Assembly: GCA_013180625.2 (NCBI GenBank)
Contig: SNVD02013586.1
Span: 16,955 to 80,954 of the forward strand
DNA length: 64,000 nucleotides
Source of the DNA: Boswellia sacra
Taxonomy: Eukaryota; Streptophyta; Magnoliopsida; Sapindales; Burseraceae
Direction of reading: 5' to 3'
Shown: piece after piece, positions 1-12,543 of the stretch
Numbering within the stretch: the stretch's first letter is position 1
Layout: each line of letters opens with the position of its first letter
Position numbers and translations under genes: made by a program
Notes under the pieces: model-generated
Database searches by the model: none
What the model saw: only the letters and a program-made list of their open reading frames with translations
Told to the model about the DNA's origin: nothing

Positions 1-802
1 CACTACACCATGTATATATATCCTGGATTTATTTTTGTTGCATAAAATGTTTGGCATGTGTAGCTCTTTAAATTTACTTTGTACTCTTAACACCCACCTG
101 CATGTTCATGTACTTGTGTACCCTTGACCACAACTTTAAGGGTCCTTTGTTAAAATGGATGCTGCAAAGTTTAATATAATTTTTGTTCTCCCATGCTAAT
201 TAGTTCTGCAACTCAACTAATATACTTCTTCCCAAAATTTGAGATAAAATTCATTTACCATAGTTCTTTGAGGTGATTTTATGTTTCTTATGCAAGCATA
301 TGCAGTCTAAGAGTTCATATTTTCTTACATTTGACAAGAATACACCAGAGTTGTACCAACTATGCTAAGAGTTTGCAATCCTGTGTTAATGCTGATTTTA
401 TATACTCAGTTGCTTTTATGATATGGGAAAACGTAGGCATTGAATGTATGAATTTTTGTAAAACCAGACTGTCCTTTGCTACCTGACTGGGTTTATTCTG
501 ATTTTTTCTTCTGAAATACACGATCAGTGATTCCCCTAGCAATTAGAAAGAGAAGTTTAGGTCTAGGTAGCTAATAGAAAAATGTTGGAAGAAGTAAATT
601 GATAGGATATAATCAGTTTTGACAATGGGGTGTAAAAAGAATTAATTTAGACATTGATAGAATATTGTTTGCTGACATTATTTTTATCATTTTTGGTGTT
701 ATATTTTGGAAATACCATCATATCTTCTCTTATGTATTTGGCATTAGATCTATAGCAATCTAATTGCAGCATTTGGAATCTTACACTTTAATGCCTTGTT
801 AA
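1..802. other. AT-rich stretch without a recognisable gene
   Basis: No coding segment was recognised on either strand. The stretch ends at a plausible splice acceptor (taacag, ending at 805) directly before the SPA-like coding fragment, so part of it may be former intron of that gene. This is inference from position only. Confidence 0.4.
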
Positions 803-1132
803 CAGAAATTGTTACAGAATGAGTTTCTTAATGGACTAAGAGAAAATTTGGAAGAACATGAAGCAGCAATAGAGCTAAGGGAGAAAATAGATCAGCAGGA
901 GTTGTTGCTGGAATTCCTTTAGATCATACAACAAAGAAAACGGGATGCTGCTGACAAGTTACAGGCCACTGTTTCTTTTATTTGTTCTGATATTGAAGAA
1001 GTTATGAAGCAGCAAACAATTCTTAGGAAAAAGAGTGGCTCACATGCAGAGTTGGGGAAGGATGATCAATTGATGTTGAATCACATACAAATCGTGATTC
1101 AAACCATGAGAACGAACTCACATGTTGTTTAA
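803..1132 (+). pseudogene. SPA (suppressor of phyA-105)-like exon fragment
   Basis: Read from 809, this frame encodes a coiled-coil segment typical of plant SPA proteins, including EAAIELREKIDQQELLLEF, then QQRKRDAADKLQ and ICSDIEEVMKQQ. In the intact family the segment lies between the kinase-like N-terminus and the WD40 domain of the light-signalling COP1/SPA ubiquitin ligase. An in-frame TAG at 920-922 replaces a codon inside the leucine run before the QQRK stretch, and the frame closes at TAA 1130-1132. No kinase-like or WD40 exon was found nearby, so this is an isolated, broken fragment rather than a working gene. It lies about 270 bp upstream of the CACTA subterminal repeats and may be a transposon-captured exon. 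Family identity is from memory of conserved residues; capture is inference. Confidence 0.72.
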
Positions 1133-1402
1133 CTGTTTGATTATAACATGTTGAATAGTGTGGATGATGGTTGCCTTATATTTGGTTTTCTTAGATTGTG
1201 ATTGAACCATTATATGAGATATTTTTGTATATGATTTGATTTCATTATATTCATTAAATGAATTATTACAAAATTATATCCAAACATTTTTCTGAGATAG
1301 GTTAATTAGTTTATAAACAATAATTAGTTTATAAACAACAAATAATTATAGAACAGCACAAGCAACAAAACAATTTTAGGAAAAACTTTTGTTAACTATA
1401 TA

Positions 1403-1794
1403 CAGCGGTTTACTGATCGACGCAAAAAAAAATTTCTAACTATTTACGGTGGTTGCTTATCAACCCACGACAGTTGTACAAAAATTGTATAAAAATTTTT
1501 TACGTCGGTTTTGTGACTTTTTACGACGGTTTTTTGTTCGTCGTAAATGGTAATTTTTTACGGCGGACACAAAACCACCGTAAAAAGGTGTGATGATTGC
1601 CAATCCTGTTTCGTCGCATGTTTTTGCGTCGAACAACTAAACCGCCGTAAAAACTTATTTGCAGCAGGCCAAAACCGCTGTAAAAGCTTTTACTGCGGTT
1701 GTTTTTACGGCGGTTGCGAACCGTCCAATAACCGTCGCAAATGACTATTTACAGCGGTTTCAGGCCGCTGCCAATAGTCTTCCTTATTGTAGTG
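1403..1794. mobile_element. CACTA (En/Spm) transposon 3' end with subterminal repeats
   Basis: The segment is packed with about a dozen short repeats of the form tttacggcggtt and aaccgccgtaaa in both orientations (for example around 1431, 1501, 1557, 1576, 1640, 1705 and 1744). It ends in ttattgtagtg at 1784-1794. Dense subterminal repeats closing on a ...TAGTG terminus are the hallmark of CACTA elements, where they serve as transposase binding sites. No transposase ORF and no matching CACTACAATAA 5' end were found, so the element is either non-autonomous with a 5' end before the window or a truncated remnant. Confidence 0.75.
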
Positions 1795-4700
1795 ATGTCA
1801 CTCACTCGGATATTTAATGGAACTTTATCAAACAACTCCAAAAAAGCAAAAAAAAAAAAAAAAGGAAGGATGCTGAGACAAATTTTCTTAAAGATTTTGA
1901 AAAAATGGAAACCGCTAATCTTCAAGTTTCAATCTTCTTTTAAGATGAAGATTGAGTCATGAAGTATCAAGAAGTTTTTTTTTAATATATATTATCTGTT
2001 TGTAGTTATTTATTGTTACTCGTTGTTTATATTTATTGTTTACGTTATTTGTTGATCATCTTTTATTGAATCTACACTCATGTCCCAACTAAAAATTTGA
2101 TAATTCCTCTAGTCATGAATAAAAAGGATATGGATATTACTTCTCTAACCACTTAGTAGAAAGACATTTTTTTTTTGTAAAGAAAATTTGGGTTCTACAG
2201 TCTCTTAAAGTTGATACAAGCCCTGAGCTATGTCTTTTGTTACTCTAAAAAGGTAACGTACTATTTTGTCCTAGTAGAGACAAAAGCTAACCCTTATAGA
2301 GCTTTAAAAGTACTTTGTCCCAGTTGAGATAAAAAAAAAGACCTACCCAAAAGCTTTTAAGAAGGCTAATATCCTTTGATAGAGATGCAAAAATGAGATA
2401 TAATACATTGTCGATAATGTGACATAACCATGATTGGAAAAGACACAATTTTGGTTGAACTGGCTTACTTGATGATACGTAAATAAGTTAGACATATAGA
2501 GCTTGATTTGAAAATTTCATTTGTCAATCTTGAAGAACTAGACATGAATTTTATTGAGATTGTGATTGCATCCTAATGTGGTATATTAGATATTGATCTT
2601 TGCGGGAAAGTCTCTAGTAGATCAAGCACAATTTATTTTTACCACTATCAGAGAACTATTTTTCAAGGGAAACATATCTTGGATAGATGCATTGTAACTT
2701 TTTTTTTCTTGACCAGTTTTTGTCCAAATAGGTTTTCTTAGCAAGGTTTTTAATGATACAATCACAATCCAACATCACTTTAAGTTATTCATATAATTGT
2801 TGTTTCTTTATTAAGGTTTTTATTCCACTTGATTTTTAGCACAGTCAAATACAATTAGTTTAAAGGGTGGTCCTCTAAGAGAGAATGTTGTAATGAGAAT
2901 GAGTTGAGGGGTTCTACCACTGTTGCTACTCTCTGCTCCAACACAACTAATACAAAAGCTTAAAATTTCCAAGCCAAGCTATACGTGTTAGAGTTGGAAG
3001 AGATGAGAGAATGATGGGTGCTGTAGGTCTTAGGCGGAAAGAGTGGAGTAGAAATGACATCCTGCTTTTATGCCACACATGCCACTCATACCATCCGAGT
3101 ACATCAATTCAAAGCTACACTTCCACTCTATTTCAAGTGCCATTAGATTGATTATTCTATTAAGCCAAAATTTGATTGGCTAATGGCTATTACAACAGAT
3201 GATGTCGGTTAGAAAGCCAATATAAAGGCACCATATGCTTTGTAACCTATATCCCATTTCATGCTCGATTAAAGCATAATTAAGTTTCTCCCTCTCTCAT
3301 GTTCCATCAATATGTTTTCAATACCTTCATTTACATCATTCATACATTTTTTATTATTACTACACAATATGGATAAAATTTCAGTAAATAATATAATTGG
3401 TTAATTACAATTTCTTGGCAAGGTTTTCAGAACCCTAACATTATCCCTTGTCTTTTTGGAAATATCAAGTTTACCCCCTAGTCATCAGCCAATCATCGTT
3501 TATTTTAGTAAAGAAGTACCGCTGACAATGATTTAACAATGTCAATAGACTGATAGACCAATTACCCCTAACAAAAATTAAGAAATAAAATTAATAAAAA
3601 TATCTTTATTAAAATTTAATAAGTAATACTACTCTCTCTCTCCTCTTCACTTCTCTGTCTATCAATTCTCCTTCCTCTCCTCTTTTTTTTTTTTTGGTTC
3701 TTCATTTCTTCTTTCTTGGTTATTCATCTATCATCTCTTCAAAACTTAGCACATAAAAATGTTCATAACTCTAGCTCACTTTAATCTAAGAGAAACCAAA
3801 TGCAATCTCAATTTGACTTCCTTTTTTTTTGTTTTGTTTGGGTGTGGTTTTTGAAGAGATTTATTTCCATCTCAGATTTCAACAAAATCAATGCCCTATT
3901 CATTTTTTATTTTCTTAGACTTTCTTAGCAACCAAGCAAGACAAAGTTTGCACAATAAACGCTAATTCAATTGAGTCTTTACCGTAATAGGTCACTTAGG
4001 GAAAAAAAATGACTAGGATAAAATTTCCTCATAGAAAAAGATGGGCCGACTTCAACTTTAGTTTCTCACATTGCCCACTTTCAAATCTCATTCTGTTTCA
4101 GGATTGACCTAACCAAATGACCCGTTAAATTTTAATTTGTTCACTTCTTCACAACCATCTAATTAGCAGTTTGTTCCACCACTATTGCGCATAGAACTCA
4201 CTATCATCTCTTTTCACTAGACCGTTGCACACAACGTAGCAGTATAATGATTAACTAGTAGCAAACACAACTAGCACCAAAAAAAAAAAAAACCTAAGGC
4301 AATAATTAAATCACAATATTAACCATAATCATATCCAAATTAATCACGACCCAACTGTTGATGCCAAAAATCTTTCAACCTCTAGCTGACCAATAAAATT
4401 TATATTGAGTGTGAAAAATCTGACTGAATAAGAGGGAAATGGGGAAAAGGTGAAGAATGATCGTAAACATAGGGAATTTTAGGCTACGTGTTTATCAAGA
4501 TGGGCAGCTACATTTCGATGAACCAAGGTGTTAATGACTAAAAGATCCCCAGCTTGTATATTGATAAAGTTTCTGTATATATGTGATATATATGAGACAC
4601 AAAACTTTATTATAACTCAAATCTAGTCCACAACTTATAAACAAAATCTAGGTGCATTGTTTGGACAAGGTTGTTGTGTTGTTTGTCTTTAATACATAAT

Positions 4701-6908
4701 GATGAGTCTCTAACTATTTGAAATGGAGACTTCAAAACAAATACACTTGTGCATTAATGAATTGAACATGGACCTCGTAAAAATTATCCATTTGGTGGAA
4801 ATACCATGACCGAATGTGAATTTCTATATTTGAGCACTAAAGGAATTTCTACCTTAATCCTGATTGGGTAATGTACCTCTAGTATATAGGCTATGGTCGC
4901 GGACTAGAATAAAACGTGAGACTTAAAGTGAAAGGTCATACCTTGGCTAGTTGGGATTGTAAGGTCTGTATGCTAGTAGACGCTATACCATAGATATAGA
5001 ATTCATGACTTTGACAGGATTATAGAATACCACCTTGATGATTTTACAAGATTTTAAATAATAGAATCTTGGTCAAGTGTTTAATGAAGAATGTTCATTA
5101 AACTGAGATTTATTTGAAAGACATCTTAAATTATTTAAATGGTGCAAAAACTAGTACCAAGGTTTCTAGATGTCATTAGAGGGATAATACGATAAATTAT
5201 ATCTAGCTCCAATTATTGGTATTCCATGAAGGATAGTTATGTAAACCTATTGCTCAATGAATAGAGCTTAAAAAAATAATTTAATCAGATTCAATTATTA
5301 AGCTTTCTATAAAGAATATTTAATTCAAGAGTGCAACTTTGGGTCTTTAGTCGAATGGGTCAAAGTTAATAGGTGGAGTCCACTAAAATTATAAGATAAC
5401 AGAGTACTGGATCAAATCTATTAGAACTTGTAATTAAATATGCCCATTTTAGGTCTCTTGGGTAACTGATATAAATTATTTGAATAAGGCCTGGACTTGA
5501 GAATATTTAATTTAATTGGATTTATTAGTGAATAAAGTCGAGGTATTAAATTAAATTACATAATTCTTGGACTAGTTAAATGGGCCAAATTTTTAATAAA
5601 TGTGATTAATTAAATATATAGGTTAATTAAATAGCTAATTAGTTAGGGCTTTCCCTTGGATTAAACCCAAGCAATGTAAAAAAACCTTAAAAAGCCCAAT
5701 AAGGAATTATACGAAATAAAGCCCCAAATCAGTGTAGGTCAATGATTAATAATCAGACAAGAATTTTAGGATATAAATAAGCATTGCATTAAGGGTTTCA
5801 CGTAAACCTAAAAGGATCCGCCTAGGGATTTGCACAAAACACAAGGCAGCTCTTTGAGCAAAAACACAAAATACCACTGTAAGCATTGAAAATTGCTTAT
5901 GGTTTTTAATGCCCAATGGTAATTAAGATACTAATCAATGGTTGAATCTTGACTCAACAACACCTTAGATTTCTAAAAGAAGCACCAAAATGGTAAAATA
6001 GGCAATGCAAAAATTCAAATAAATGACTTAAGTGTTCCTTAGGGCTCAGAATGGCTAATATATATAGGCCCGTTCTTGATAGTTAGAGCCCATTTTTGTC
6101 AATTTAGGGTGTCATCAGACGCGTTTTGGTTGCCTAGGGTTTGAATATCTGCACAGCTATCATCTAGGGCTAGATGTCCAGTTGGACATCTCCTAGGGTT
6201 CCATGTCCGCACGGATGAGGGCTGGGGTTGGATTTCTGCATGAACATCTACATAGATCCCACATTGCTTAGTTAAGCTTTTACAGTCTGAAAAAAGAGCT
6301 AATAAAGGGGGCATGCACAGTTCCCTTGGCATCATAATCTACTGATTCTTACACTATTCGAGTTTTTTTTTAAAGAGTTGAGAGAGTAGAAACATCAAAG
6401 AGGGTTTGGGATATCAAACTGCTTTTAGCCTTCCCTAGTCCACGTTGGTGCAGTTTCTTTTTTTTTGGCATGGTTTCATTTTTTAGACAGTGCTATTGGA
6501 GGAGTTCTCCAGTGTTTTGGTGTCTTCTGGAGTGGTTGAGGGCGTCCTTTTGAAGTTAAGATTTTGCTTTTGATAGTGCCAGAATCTGGATAAGTCGTAC
6601 GGGCCTTTCATTTAGTATAAGTGTTTAGGGTTTCCTTGTTTTGTTTTGTTTAGTATGCATATTTAGGCTTTGTATTATTTTCTTTGTTTTGTATGCTTAG
6701 TATGCATGTTTAGGTTTTGTATTGTTTGAGTATGTTTAGATGATGCATGCTTAGGTTTTCTACGCCTTAGATTAGGCTTATTTTATGATATAAGCATGTT
6801 TAGTTTACGTTTGCTCTTTCTTTATATGATGCATGCTTTATATTATTTGGATTACGTTATGCATGTTTTCTTCCCTTCTTTTCTTATTTAATTCTATTAT
6901 GAGAATGA
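1795..6908. other. Long AT-rich intergenic stretch, no gene recognised
   Basis: Frequent stops in all frames; the longest ORFs are short and show no recognisable family. A poly-A run lies near 1849-1863 and a pyrimidine-rich tract at about 3625-3690. A segment near 3421-3510 resembles MULE-type terminal repeats and partly matches, inverted, sequence near 18290-18390. From about 6600 to 6850 a motif like tatgcatgtttaggttttg recurs several times. Confidence 0.5.
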
Positions 6909-7171
6909 GTGATGGTAGACTACATTTGTTGATGGGGGACCACCACTTTGATTAATTTATTTGATACTTTACTTCCTTTTCTTCTCCCTTTTCTTGTACT
7001 TTCTTTTGAGTTGCATGAGTGGATTTTGAGGAATAATGATGGACTCCTATTTCGTGACAAGGGATCATCATTTATTTAAAGTCTCCTTTTGTTTTTTTTC
7101 TCCGTGAATATGCATGAGAGGTTCAGTGAAGTAATGAATGGACTCATGATTAGTAATGAGGGATTCATTAC
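6909..7171. repeat. Three related hairpins with changed but complementary stems
   Basis: Three successive units each consist of a stem arm, GACT (or GACTAC), a loop of about 15-20 bases, GGGA (or GGGGGA) and the complementary arm. Stem 1 pairs 6909-6916 with 6939-6946 (7 of 8 pairs), stem 2 pairs 7035-7041 with 7066-7072 (7 of 7) and stem 3 pairs 7131-7139 with 7163-7171 (9 of 9). The arm sequences differ between units while pairing is kept, and units 2 and 3 are preceded by tgcatgag. Unit spacing is 126 and 96 bp. Function is unknown; an untranslated region or LTR of an old retroelement is one possibility. Confidence 0.5.
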
Positions 7172-8259
7172 TTAATTGAATCTCATTTGAGCTGTATGCT
7201 TTGTCTCATGCCATATTTTTTATGTGATGAAGTATGATATAAATGTCACTTGATGTTTTGTTAAAATGTTTAGAATGCATGTTTTAGGATTCCTTTTCCC
7301 TTCTAAATATTCCTAAGTACAAATGCCATTTAAGGTTAGTCATACTTTGTTTTGATGCATGAATGTTCTTTTAGTTTTTATTTCTTGAATGCTTGTCATA
7401 TGTTATGCTTAACTCATGGATTTATGTTTACATTTTATTTTGAACAATGATGTAATCCTATTCCCCATTTCCCCCACGTGTGTGGAATATGTTATCATTT
7501 CCCCTTCCATTTCTTTGTGTGCAACCACCTCACATGTTAAATAAGATAAAATTTGATTGTATGATGAAAATGATTAAGTCAATTGGAAAATAATTGATAC
7601 ATTAAAAACTTTGAACTCAATAAACCCAAGTGGAGGCCGAATTCACATCTGGGCAATTAGAATCTCATACCTAACTTCCAAACCCAACTCTGAAGGGGGG
7701 AGGATTATTTAGGTCTAGAAGCTAGGGATCGAACTACTGTCACTCATTTCCCATGTTAAGACATTGGTGGTGACTCTAAGATTCTCCAAACTTGCCTTCA
7801 AAGGCTTGATCTATGTCCTTTAAGTCCTTAATAGGCTTTGACATAGTGACAAAGTCGAGGAATGCTATAGTGGGATGAAAGTCCTATCCACTATCCACAA
7901 CCATAGGGCACCACCTTGCGTACTTTGATCCTCCCTTGTCTCTGCTGTCTTCTCAGGCTATGTCTAGTGCAGTTTGATGCCCCCTTGTCTCATTCAGACA
8001 ATTTACTCAGATATACTTAGGAATCAAATTGGATTGAAAGCACAAAGAAATTGAAGCCTATGATCACAAGGTCTTGGTCACGATATTGTTTTCGCTACAT
8101 TGATCTAATCAATTTTACATCCAGGATCGTACATAAGGCTCCATTGATGTAATTGAATTACACACAAAGAGAAAACAAAGGTTAAAGGCATTGGAATTGA
8201 TGATGATGTTGAATTTGGAATTTGTGCCATGTAATACCTCTTGTGTAGAATTTGATAGA
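7172..8259. other. Intergenic stretch, possible old retroelement remnant
   Basis: No coding segment recognised. Near 7765-7780 the text ttggtggtgactct resembles the tRNA-Arg-type primer binding site used by some plant Ty3 elements and follows a segment ending in gacaca-like LTR text, but no start, partner LTR or gag was found. Confidence 0.25.
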
Positions 8260-9255
8260 TGCATTATTCGACGACCATATTAAAATCTCACTACTAGGAG
8301 TAACAGCAAAGTCTTCGTCGGCCAAATTAAAAATAAAGAATCCACTATTTAAGAAATCAAGCCGACACATAGGTAAGAGATACATAATTCTACTTAAAAT
8401 ACAAAAGATTTATATCCCTTGATGGTGTGGCTTCAACTATTAATATTATTCGTTGTCCTTATTTTTCATCCAACAAATAGCCCCCTAAGTTCCAAGGCAA
8501 AACATTGGCATTTGGCTTGGGACTTGAGTCTTTGAAGAATGGAAATTAATATAACAAAGTTTGGCCAAAACCATTTCATTCAAGGAGGTGCAAAGTTGCT
8601 TAAAAAAGCTTTATGTTCTTCAATTCAAAGTGCACTTGGTGGATTTTAACTTTGAATCAAGTGAAGCAGCACGTGTCAAATTGAAGCGATTGTTGGTGCT
8701 CACTTTTGGAGATTAATTTAATAGAGATTAGCTTGAAATGGCTTTCAAGCAAGGAGAAGTTGGAAAGATTTTTAAGGCTTTCCTGAATTGACAAAGGAAT
8801 TAAAGTTGGGCATAAGAAGCATCAAGTGTTATGGGTATAATGATGGCTTAGTTGAAGAGTTCCAAAACTTTTCAAAACTTCCTAATTTGATGTTGGACTT
8901 TGGTAAGTATTAAATGAAAAGGATTCTCATGATCAATAGTAAAGGAAAGAGGGCTAGATATATGTGCAAATTGTTTAAGATTTCCTTTCCTAAGAAGTCA
9001 AGTTTCAGTCAAATATCGATGTTTTGCATTATAACTTGGGGAACTAATTGTTGGATGAAAAATTGGTGCAACCAATAAGATTAATCTTTCAAGCCACATC
9101 AACAAGGGATATAAGTCTTGTTGTATTTTAATGAGGATTAATATGTCTTTTATCCTATATGGTTGCTTGATTTCTTAAATAATAGATCTTTCATTTTTAA
9201 TCTAGTTGACAAAGATTTTTTGCTATTACTCCTAGTATTGAGTTTTTTGGTTGCC
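8260..9255. repeat. Foldback inverted repeat of about 1 kb
   Basis: Sequence at about 8280-8540 reappears as reverse complement at about 8985-9235. Anchors are ctactaggagtaacagcaaa (8291) against tactaggagtaatagcaaaa on the minus strand near 9230, then shared tatttaagaaatcaagc, cttatatccctt and tttttcatccaacaa. The two arms are centred on about 8759 and diverge gradually inward. No ORF spans the loop. It could be a foldback transposon or two oppositely oriented copies of a small element; a transcript would form a long imperfect hairpin. Confidence 0.7.
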
Positions 9256-10297
9256 TAGATAGTCCTATAACGAATGCTCCACTTGATCAATGAACAATGC
9301 GACTATTAGTCTTGCGGTCCCGACTTTGGCCAATGTATTAAGTTAATAAATTCACTAAAAGCATAAGATAATAATTTTTTTTTCAAATCCTTTAGGGCCT
9401 AACGAAAATATAAATTAATAATTGATCAAGTACATAGCATAAATAACATATAAATTCAAAATATTAACTGATTTTTCTTAACAACTTCTAGTTTTTCAAT
9501 TCTATTTTTTAAAAGATTCATATAAAGAATTTTTTTCCTTCTATCTAAACTATATTAAACCTTACTCTTAATTTTTTGCAAAGCAAGCACCATATTTGTT
9601 ATATGTTTTTCATAATGTAGCAAGTAGTTATTTAAGGTTAGAATTACTTGAATGACCTCTTTTGAAAAGAATTTGCTAAAATACAACTATAATTTGGATC
9701 ATGATCATTGTCAGTAGGCATATTCATTACTCATTCAATAATCTTTTCGTTAGTAGGTGATTCCATCATTGCATCATTGTCCACTACGGATAAATCAAAA
9801 TATGCTCGACATCAATTGCATTTTTATAGCGTAGAGCATAAATGGCTTTATGTAATCTATTAACTTTTGACTATATTGATTCATTGTATTTTTTTTATAA
9901 CATATGCATGAATTTTGATTAAAAAAATATATACATTACAAATAATCAAAACATAAAAATCTTCTTAAATTAATAATTATTCTTTTATCAATAAATAAAT
10001 AACTTGGGTAAAATAATAATTTTTCATAATCCCAACAGTATTAATTTATCGATGTTTTACTGTATAGATTTTTAAATTCTTATTTATTTAGTTTAGTATA
10101 AATTATATCTTTCTCATTATATAGATATTTTTTTGTATATATTAAATTATCAATATGTTGTTACTACAAGAATACAAATTCAAGTAATTCCTAGTGATAA
10201 TTAACTCTTTTTCTAATTACTAGTGAAGTTATATGTTATTTATACTTTTTAGTGAACGATAGCTTGGTTGCACTCTTTGAGAAAATACACTTGACAA
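9256..10297. other. AT-rich stretch without a recognisable gene
   Basis: Very AT-rich, with stops in all frames. At about 10164 the text ttactacaagaatacaaatt resembles a CACTA-like terminus, but no partner end was found. Confidence 0.4.
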
Positions 10298-10948
10298 GGT
10301 TAATATCAAAAACACCCATGAACTTTGCTCTATTATCAGGCAAAAAGCCTCTTTTGGGTTTTTATCAGCGCACTCCCAAACTTTTTATTTTTTGTATCAT
10401 CCAGGTCTAGCAAACGGATTCCATTTGCTTTTGAATCAGTGGACAAGGGTATTTTAGTACAATAACAAATACAACATGATTTACTCTTAAATGTGTTTAG
10501 CTTGAATGGGCAAAACGGTAATCAGAGTAAGACAACTAATATAAAAATCAATCTAAAAGAGAAAATAGATCGTGTGCTCTAAAACAATTAAATACATATA
10601 ATTAATTTGTTAACTTATTTCATGATTTGATTTTATGAAATATTCTAAGGTCATAGATTGACCATAGCATGTCTGGGGGATGTGGTGGGCCTACATCTTC
10701 TCTGGTGGAGCATATGGAGGAATTGTGATGGAACCCTCATTCAAGCACACATGGTTGCACAGTCCAAAAGTCTGGACCAAGGTAGCATGATTTGGTAATA
10801 GAAGTATCCCCCCTTTGATTGCTTTCTCTTCCTAGACAGTCCCAACCAAAAATCAAAACTTCATATTGGAATTATGATCACTACAAGTTATTTAGCAAGC
10901 CCAAAAATAAGTGAGTGCATTATTTCACATGCTATATAGAACACCAAA

Positions 10949-12160
10949 GGGCCATTTTGTATGGGGTTTTGTCCCTAGGGGAATGGAAAACTGAAATCCA
11001 GCCCTTGTTTGGTAAGCCTGATGTATTTTTTTAAACCTTGGAAATTGGATTCCCAAGGGATTCAAATGACTGCCAAAAGGGGGTAATCTAAAACCCTTTC
11101 ATCATTTGAGTTTTAGATTACCTGGAATCTTTATCCCATCTCCACCTTCACGGTAGACAAACCAACACCAAGAAACAAATCCTATCTCCAAAATCAGTAC
11201 ATCACCATCAACAAAACCTTTTTCCTTTCTCTCCCAAAATCCCATTTCAACATCAATAAACCAAAATCCTAAACTTAAAACCCATAAAAAATCAGATAAA
11301 AAAGAAATATAAATTAAAAAAAGTGAGAGGTGCTACTGGTCGACGTGGCAATGGAGACTTCAGGGGATTGAGAGACTGTGAAGGTGTAAATTTATGTAGC
11401 AACGATGGATTGTGGTGGTGGTCACCGTGGATGGCAGCGACTAGGTTTTGTGATTCTAGATGGAAGATCGGTGGTTGTGGATGGTAGATCGATAGTTAAA
11501 GCTTTGTGATTATTGAGCTTCAAAAGCTTTGTGAAGGTATTTGCAGGCTTGTTGAGGATGGCGATGTTCGGTGATGGTAGTGACAAGGCAAGGAAGAACT
11601 AAGACGTGCTACTGGTAGGCAACGATGCAAGGCTGGTTGGTGATGGAAGTGATCAGGCATAATTAGGCGACGACGATGAGGGGTGCTACTGTTCAAGAGC
11701 GAAAATAGAGGAAGAAGAAGACGAGAGGAAAAAAAAAGGATTTGACTGGACAGTTGTTTCTTAGGCAAGAAAAATGAGGAAAAAAAAATTATTCTCAAAT
11801 TTTTTATAATATAGAATTTATAGTATATAATAAATTTAAAAATCTTCAAAATTAGCACACTAGAAAAATCTTCAAAATTTTAAGTTAAATTTTTTTATTT
11901 CATACTATAATATGAAATGAAATAAGTATTTTTGACATATTCAAGAAATTTTAATTATAAAGTTTATTAACATATTAAATAAAATTAATACTATGTGTAA
12001 CCAAACATAGTAATTTGATTCCCACAATAATTAAAGACAAGATTCCTATGGGTAATCAAATACAATAATATTGGTTTCTTAGATTTCGTATTCCCATAAT
12101 CACTTTCCTAGCAATTTGAATCCTATTTCGTGAAAGTAAACCCCCGTACCAAACGGTCCC
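10949..12160. mobile_element. Non-autonomous TIR element (gggccattttg ... caaacggtccc)
   Basis: The left end gggccattttgtatgggg is a near inverted match to the right end, whose complement reads gggaccgtttggtacggggg. Such ends occur in PIF/Harbinger- and hAT-like non-autonomous elements. No transposase ORF is present; the interior (11330-11740) carries GGTGGTGAT-rich text without a recognisable protein. Flanking bases (aaa on the left, taa on the right) do not form an exact duplication, so the superfamily is uncertain. Confidence 0.5.
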
Positions 12161-12543
12161 TAAAGGAAAATGATTTAGTGAAACACCCACACCCTCCTCT
12201 TTATCCATAGAAGTTACAAGTCCCTCTTAGGACTTTTGACATATTCAAGAAATTTTAATTATAAAGTTTATTAACATATTAAATAAAATTAATACAATCC
12301 TATGTGTAACCAAACATAGTAATTTGATTCCCACAGTAATTAAAGACAAGATTCCTATGGGCAATCAAATACAATAATATTGGTTTCTTAGATTTCGTAT
12401 TCCCATAATCACTTTCCTAGCAATTTGAATCCCATTCCGTGAAAGTAAACCCCCGTACCAAACGGTCCCTAAAGGAAAATGATTTAGTGAAACACCCACT
12501 CCCTCCTCTTTATCCATAGAAGTCACAAGTCCCTCTTAGGACT
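11931..12543. repeat. Tandem duplication of about 305 bp over a transposon end
   Basis: Sequence 11931-12234 is repeated almost exactly at 12235-12543. The copies differ by a 5-bp insertion (caatc, near 12295) and a few substitutions. Each copy contains the right terminus caaacggtccc of the TIR element (12160 and 12469) plus about 75 bp of flank, so the duplication arose after the element inserted. Confidence 0.9.

Noticed and set aside
1..12. Window opens with cactacacca, which looks like a CACTA 5' terminus
   Set aside because: The base order after it does not match the complement of the 3' end at 1794 (which predicts cactacaataagg), and no subterminal repeats follow. Likely chance.
6099..6335. 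78-codon minus-strand ORF
   Set aside because: No recognisable family, atypical composition, overlaps non-coding repeats.
5640..7780. Possible LTR ending before a PBS-like ttggtggtgactct
   Set aside because: No LTR start, no partner LTR and no gag or pol nearby.
10164..10250. ttactacaagaatac text resembling a CACTA-like start
   Set aside because: No matching end and no subterminal repeats found.
11520..11858. 112-codon minus-strand ORF inside the TIR element
   Set aside because: Low-complexity, with no known domain; explained by the GGTGGTGAT-rich interior.
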